From Mycobacterium sp. IDR2000157661 (lineage in GTDB: Bacteria; Actinomycetota; Actinomycetes; Mycobacteriales; Mycobacteriaceae), in assembly GCF_022317005.1 (NCBI RefSeq), contig NZ_CP081006.1, positions 4,030,001-4,094,000 on the forward strand: a stretch of DNA of 64,000 nt, read 5' to 3'. The notes under the pieces are model-generated. The model did not search any database and had not been told where the DNA came from. It saw only the letters and a list, made by a program, of their open reading frames with translations. Shown here piece after piece: positions 61,023 to 64,000 of this stretch. Position numbers and translations under genes: made by a program. Every line of letters begins with the position of its first letter. Position 1 is the stretch's first letter.

Positions 61023-61639
61023 GGGTGGCCCTTGCGGCGACCGAATGCGGTCGGCCGATCCGTCCAGGGGGCGTCGACGGGACGCAGTGCCGCCGTGTCC
61101 CTGACGGCCTGAGCGGCCAAGATACCGCCTGCGGCAAGCGAATTGACGATCTCGCCGGAGAGCACCATGCGCACTGCGTCCGCGAGCGGGAACCACTTGA
61201 CGATCAAGTCGGCTTCCTCGTCGCGGGCAGTGGGCCGGCCCACCTGGCTCAACCCGGTAGCCAGGTAGATGCGCACACTCTCGTCGCTGAAGCCGGGCGC
61301 CGAGTCCAGATCGACCAACACACGCCAGTCCGTCGCCGACAGCCCGGCCTCCTCCTCCAGTTCGCGGGCGGCGGTGACTTGCGGCGGCTCACCGCCGAGG
61401 TCGAGCAGCCCTGCCGGGAGTTCCCAGAGCCGTCGACCGAACGGATGACGGTACTGGTAGACCAGCGCGATGTTGCGCTCGTCGTCCATCGCCAGCACGG
61501 CCACCGCGCCGTAGTGCTCGACGACCTCGCGCCGGGCGACGTTGCCGCCGGGCATGCGGACGTCGTCGGCGCGCAGCGCGAAGATCTTGCCGACGTAGAT
61601 GGTTTCCGATGAGACCGTCTCGAAGTCGTGCTCAGCCAC
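61019..61639 (-). CDS. Nudix hydrolase (ADP-ribose pyrophosphatase-type)
   Basis: A 206-aa Nudix enzyme. The Nudix box is EPPQVTAARELEEEAGL with its REL-EEAG core, preceded by LWELPAGLLDLGG. It likely hydrolyses ADP-ribose or similar nucleoside diphosphates (Rv1700-type by synteny). It lies between pyrG (8-bp overlap) and xerD (4-bp overlap), so all three are translated from one transcript. Confidence 0.93.
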   Translation of the reverse strand: MAEHDFETVSSETIYVGKIFALRADDVRMPGGNVARREVVEHYGAVAVLAMDDERNIALVYQYRHPFGRRLWELPAGLLDLGGEPPQVTAARELEEEAGLSATDWRVLVDLDSAPGFSDESVRIYLATGLSQVGRPTARDEEADLIVKWFPLADAVRMVLSGEIVNSLAAGGILAAQAVRDTAALRPVDAPWTDRPTAFGRRKGHP

Positions 61640-63395
61640 GGGTGGCGGGCTCTTGCAGCAGTTGCCCGACCTGGTCGGGATGCTCCACCCCGTTCGACCG
61701 CTGTTCGGGAATGTCCATCCCCGGCAATCGCTCCTCGGCTTTGTAGGTCAGCGCCGCACCGACGAACGAGACGAACAGCGGATGCGGCCGGGTGGGCCTG
61801 CTCTTGAGTTCGGGGTGCGCCTGCGTGCCGACGATGAACGGGTGCACGTCGTCGGAGTATTCGACGAACTCGACGAGGTGGCCGTCCGGCGACGTCCCGG
61901 AGAATCGGAGACCGCTCTCGGCGATGCGCTCACGATAGAGGTTGTTGACCTCGTAGCGGTGTCGGTGCCGCTCGGACACCTCCGTCGTGCCGTAGGCCCG
62001 TGCCACGATCGAATCCTCTTCGAGCACCGCCGGATAGGCGCCGAGCCGCATGGTGCCGCCGAGGTCGGCCTCGCCGGCGACGGCGTCGCGCTGGTCGGCC
62101 ATCGTCGAGATCACCGGGTCGGGGGTCTGCGGGTCGAACTCCGCGGAGTTGGCCTCGGTGATGCCCACCGACCTGGCCGCCTCGATGACGATGCACTGCA
62201 GCCCCAGGCACAGCCCGAGCACCGGCAGCCCCCGCTTGCGCGCGTACTGGATGGCCCCGATCTTGCCTTCGATGCCCCGGATGCCGAAGCCGCCGGGGAT
62301 CAGCAGGCCGTGCACGTCGGACAACTCGGCGGCGGCGGCGGTGTCGGTTTCGCAGTCGTCGGAGGCGACCCAGCGCATCTCGACCTTGGCGCGGTGCTTG
62401 AACCCGCCGGCGCGCAGCGCCTCAGCTACCGACAGGTAGGCGTCGGACAGGTCGATGTACTTGCCCACCAGCGCGATTCGAACCGTCTCGTGCGGTTCGT
62501 GCACCCGCTGCAGCAGATCGTTCCACTGCGTCCAGTCGACGTCGCGGAACGGCAGGTTGAGCCGGCGCACCACGTAAGCGTCGAGTTCCTCACGGTGCAG
62601 CACCCTGGGGATGTCGTAGATCGACGGCGCGTCCGGGGTGGAGATGACGCCGTCGACGTCGACGTCGCACATCAACGCGATCTTGTTCTTCAGCGGTTCG
62701 GGAACGTCGCGGTCGCAGCGCAGGATCAACGCATCCGGTGTGATACCGATGCTGCGCAGCGCGGCCACCGAGTGCTGCGTCGGCTTGGTCTTCAGTTCGC
62801 CCGAGGGCGCCATGTAGGGCACCAGCGAGCAGTGCAGGAAAAAGCAGTTCTCGCGGCCGACCTCGTGGCGCACCTGGCGCGCGGCTTCGAGGAACGGCAG
62901 CGATTCGATGTCGCCGACCGTGCCGCCGATCTCGGTGATCACCACGTCGGGGCGGTGACCGTCGGCGTCGGGGGCCGCCATCGCCAGCACGCGGTTCTTG
63001 ATCTCGTCGGTGATGTGCGGGATGACCTGAACAGTGTCGCCGAGGTACTCGCCGCGGCGCTCCTTGGCGATCACAGACGAATACACCTGACCGGTCGTCA
63101 CATTCGCCGATCCGGACAGGTTGCGGTCGAGGAAGCGCTCGTAGTGGCCGACGTCCAGGTCGGTCTCGGCGCCATCCTCGGTGACGAACACCTCACCGTG
63201 CTGGAACGGGTTCATGGTGCCGGGGTCGACGTTGAGGTAGGGGTCCAGTTTCTGCATCGTCACCTGCAGGCCCCGCGCGGTCAGCAACTGTCCCAGGCTC
63301 GACGCGGTGAGCCCCTTGCCGAGTGAGGAGACCACGCCGCCCGTCACGAAGAGGTGCTTGGTGGCCGTTTGCGGGTGCTTGCGTAGCGGCTTCAT
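61632..63395 (-). CDS. pyrG: CTP synthase
   Basis: A 587-aa enzyme converting UTP to CTP with glutamine. The N-terminal synthetase domain begins KHLFVTGGVVSSLGKGLTAS, the glutaminase domain has LIPGGFGIRGIEGKIGA and the nucleophile Cys in LGLCLGLQCIVIEAA, and the downstream SGTSPDGHLVEFVEY/TQAHPELKSRP blocks complete the triad. ATG 63395 is used; TTG 63407, better spaced to the GGAGG, is a credible alternative start. Gene order pyrG-Nudix-xerD matches M. tuberculosis Rv1699-Rv1701. Confidence 0.96.
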   Translation of the reverse strand: MKPLRKHPQTATKHLFVTGGVVSSLGKGLTASSLGQLLTARGLQVTMQKLDPYLNVDPGTMNPFQHGEVFVTEDGAETDLDVGHYERFLDRNLSGSANVTTGQVYSSVIAKERRGEYLGDTVQVIPHITDEIKNRVLAMAAPDADGHRPDVVITEIGGTVGDIESLPFLEAARQVRHEVGRENCFFLHCSLVPYMAPSGELKTKPTQHSVAALRSIGITPDALILRCDRDVPEPLKNKIALMCDVDVDGVISTPDAPSIYDIPRVLHREELDAYVVRRLNLPFRDVDWTQWNDLLQRVHEPHETVRIALVGKYIDLSDAYLSVAEALRAGGFKHRAKVEMRWVASDDCETDTAAAAELSDVHGLLIPGGFGIRGIEGKIGAIQYARKRGLPVLGLCLGLQCIVIEAARSVGITEANSAEFDPQTPDPVISTMADQRDAVAGEADLGGTMRLGAYPAVLEEDSIVARAYGTTEVSERHRHRYEVNNLYRERIAESGLRFSGTSPDGHLVEFVEYSDDVHPFIVGTQAHPELKSRPTRPHPLFVSFVGAALTYKAEERLPGMDIPEQRSNGVEHPDQVGQLLQEPATRG

Positions 63396-63443
63396 GTGGC
63401 CGGGCAAGGGCAACCTCCGTGACGACGGGCAGGGCTTACTTTT

Positions 63444-63459
63444 CTAGGCCGGTTCCTAG
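63444..63459. promoter_or_regulatory. CTAGG-N6-CCTAG inverted repeat in the pyrG upstream region
   Basis: Two 5-bp arms six bases apart in the 167-bp mctB-pyrG gap. On the minus strand AAAAG follows. It is too short and GC-poor for a confident terminator or attenuator, but is the only structured element seen in the pyrG leader. Confidence 0.25.
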
Positions 63460-63562
63460 CTTCGGGGCCTGCCGACCCACGGAACCCCACCCTAACACCG
63501 ACACCGACAAGGCGTCGGTGCCGCGCCGTGCGGCCCGCACGGGGCAGGTTCTCAGCGGAACC

Positions 63563-64000
63563 CTACTGGGGGACCGTCACCGACGTCGCACCCTGCCCGA
63601 TGCCGTACTTGCCGGGCTTGCCGCCGTTGATCAGGTCGCTCAACGCCAGTGCCGCGGTGATGCGGCCGGACTCGATGCCGACGTCGTCGACGGTGCTGAC
63701 CGCTGAGGACAGCGCGGCGTCCGATCGGGCCACCGCGACCGCCGCGGTGCCCGAGGCCGAGCCGTCACGGCCGGCCAGCACGGTGCCGGACCCGTGCGGC
63801 GCCATGCCCACGGCGAACCGCGCGACCGTGGACCCGCGATTGCCGGCATCGTCGCCGAGCGCCCCACCGGTCACGATCAACGCGGTGTTCGCCGCCCCCA
63901 CCCGCTGGTCGCCGTAGGCGATGAAGCCCGTATCTCGCAGGGTGGCCAGCACGGTTTCGCGCTGCACGTCGTCGACGCCCTGTGCCTTGGGATCCTTGTC
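63563..64000 (-). CDS. mctB: Outer-membrane copper/channel protein MctB, 5'-truncated by window edge
   Basis: The 3' part (about 145 residues) of a Rv1698/MctB-like protein; the frame is open to the window edge. VQRETVLATLRDTGFIAYGD and the Ala/Gly/Thr-rich C-terminal domain ending LINGGKPGKYGIGQG are typical of the family. In M. tuberculosis MctB limits copper accumulation (established knowledge). Position next to pyrG agrees with that genome. Full start and N-terminal helix cannot be assessed here. Confidence 0.82.
   Translation of the reverse strand, partial: DKDPKAQGVDDVQRETVLATLRDTGFIAYGDQRVGAANTALIVTGGALGDDAGNRGSTVARFAVGMAPHGSGTVLAGRDGSASGTAAVAVARSDAALSSAVSTVDDVGIESGRITAALALSDLINGGKPGKYGIGQGATSVTVPQ

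Noticed and set aside
1..64000. CRISPR array or rRNA operon
   Set aside because: No spaced repeat series or rRNA-like segment was noticed anywhere in the window.

Overview
This window is from a high-GC, fast-growing-type mycobacterium (Mycobacterium/Mycolicibacterium). The evidence is an mmpS/mmpL cassette, DUF222-HNH (13E12-type) and DUF732-like proteins, mycofactocin-type dehydrogenases, and a terminal block (der-cmk-rluB-scpB-scpA-parA, O-methyltransferase, xerD, Nudix, pyrG, mctB) in the order I recall for M. tuberculosis Rv1713 to Rv1698. The species cannot be named from the sequence alone.

Region 1 (about 1-33.9 kb) is a large catabolic gene cluster, interrupted near its left end by a DUF222-HNH gene and a methyltransferase gene whose 3' end is frameshifted. 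It encodes three Rieske oxygenase alpha subunits (one cut by the window edge), a Rieske ferredoxin, two P450s, two acyl-CoA ligases, a two-subunit acyl-CoA dehydrogenase, two unusual crotonases, a split MaoC-type hydratase, two family III CoA-transferases (one a tandem fusion), three amidohydrolase-2 proteins, an E1 alpha/E1 beta pair with a stand-alone lipoyl domain, a KstD-like flavoprotein, an aldehyde dehydrogenase, an NDMA-type alcohol dehydrogenase, an SDR and a GntR/FCD regulator. Genes lie in alternating divergent operons, tightly coupled by ATGA/GTGA/TGATG overlaps. A recurrent AT-rich 18-bp element (pattern CTA-N12-TAG) sits at most of the divergent junctions and suggests one regulon. 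The logic is oxygenation, CoA activation, beta-oxidation-like dehydrogenation and hydration, and C-C cleavage of an unidentified, probably alicyclic or polycyclic, substrate. The classical steroid ring-cleavage genes are not seen.

Region 2 (34-37 kb) holds a third P450, a mycofactocin-type SDR and a divergent TetR gene with a perfect 20-bp palindrome between them. Region 3 (37-50 kb) is cell-envelope and exported-protein territory: mmpS-mmpL with two exported proteins, a DUF7159-like protein, a zinc-finger protein with its own repeated motif, a second mmpL lacking an mmpS, an acyltransferase-3 membrane protein and several small proteins. A tRNA-Pro(GGG) lies at 50.04 kb, followed by an FeS-type photolyase and two TSUP permeases.

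Region 4 (53.9-64 kb) is conserved core: ribosome assembly GTPase, CMP kinase, pseudouridine synthase, ScpA/ScpB/ParA chromosome organisation, XerD, Nudix hydrolase, CTP synthase and the 3' part of mctB. No rRNA, CRISPR array or complete insertion sequence was seen.
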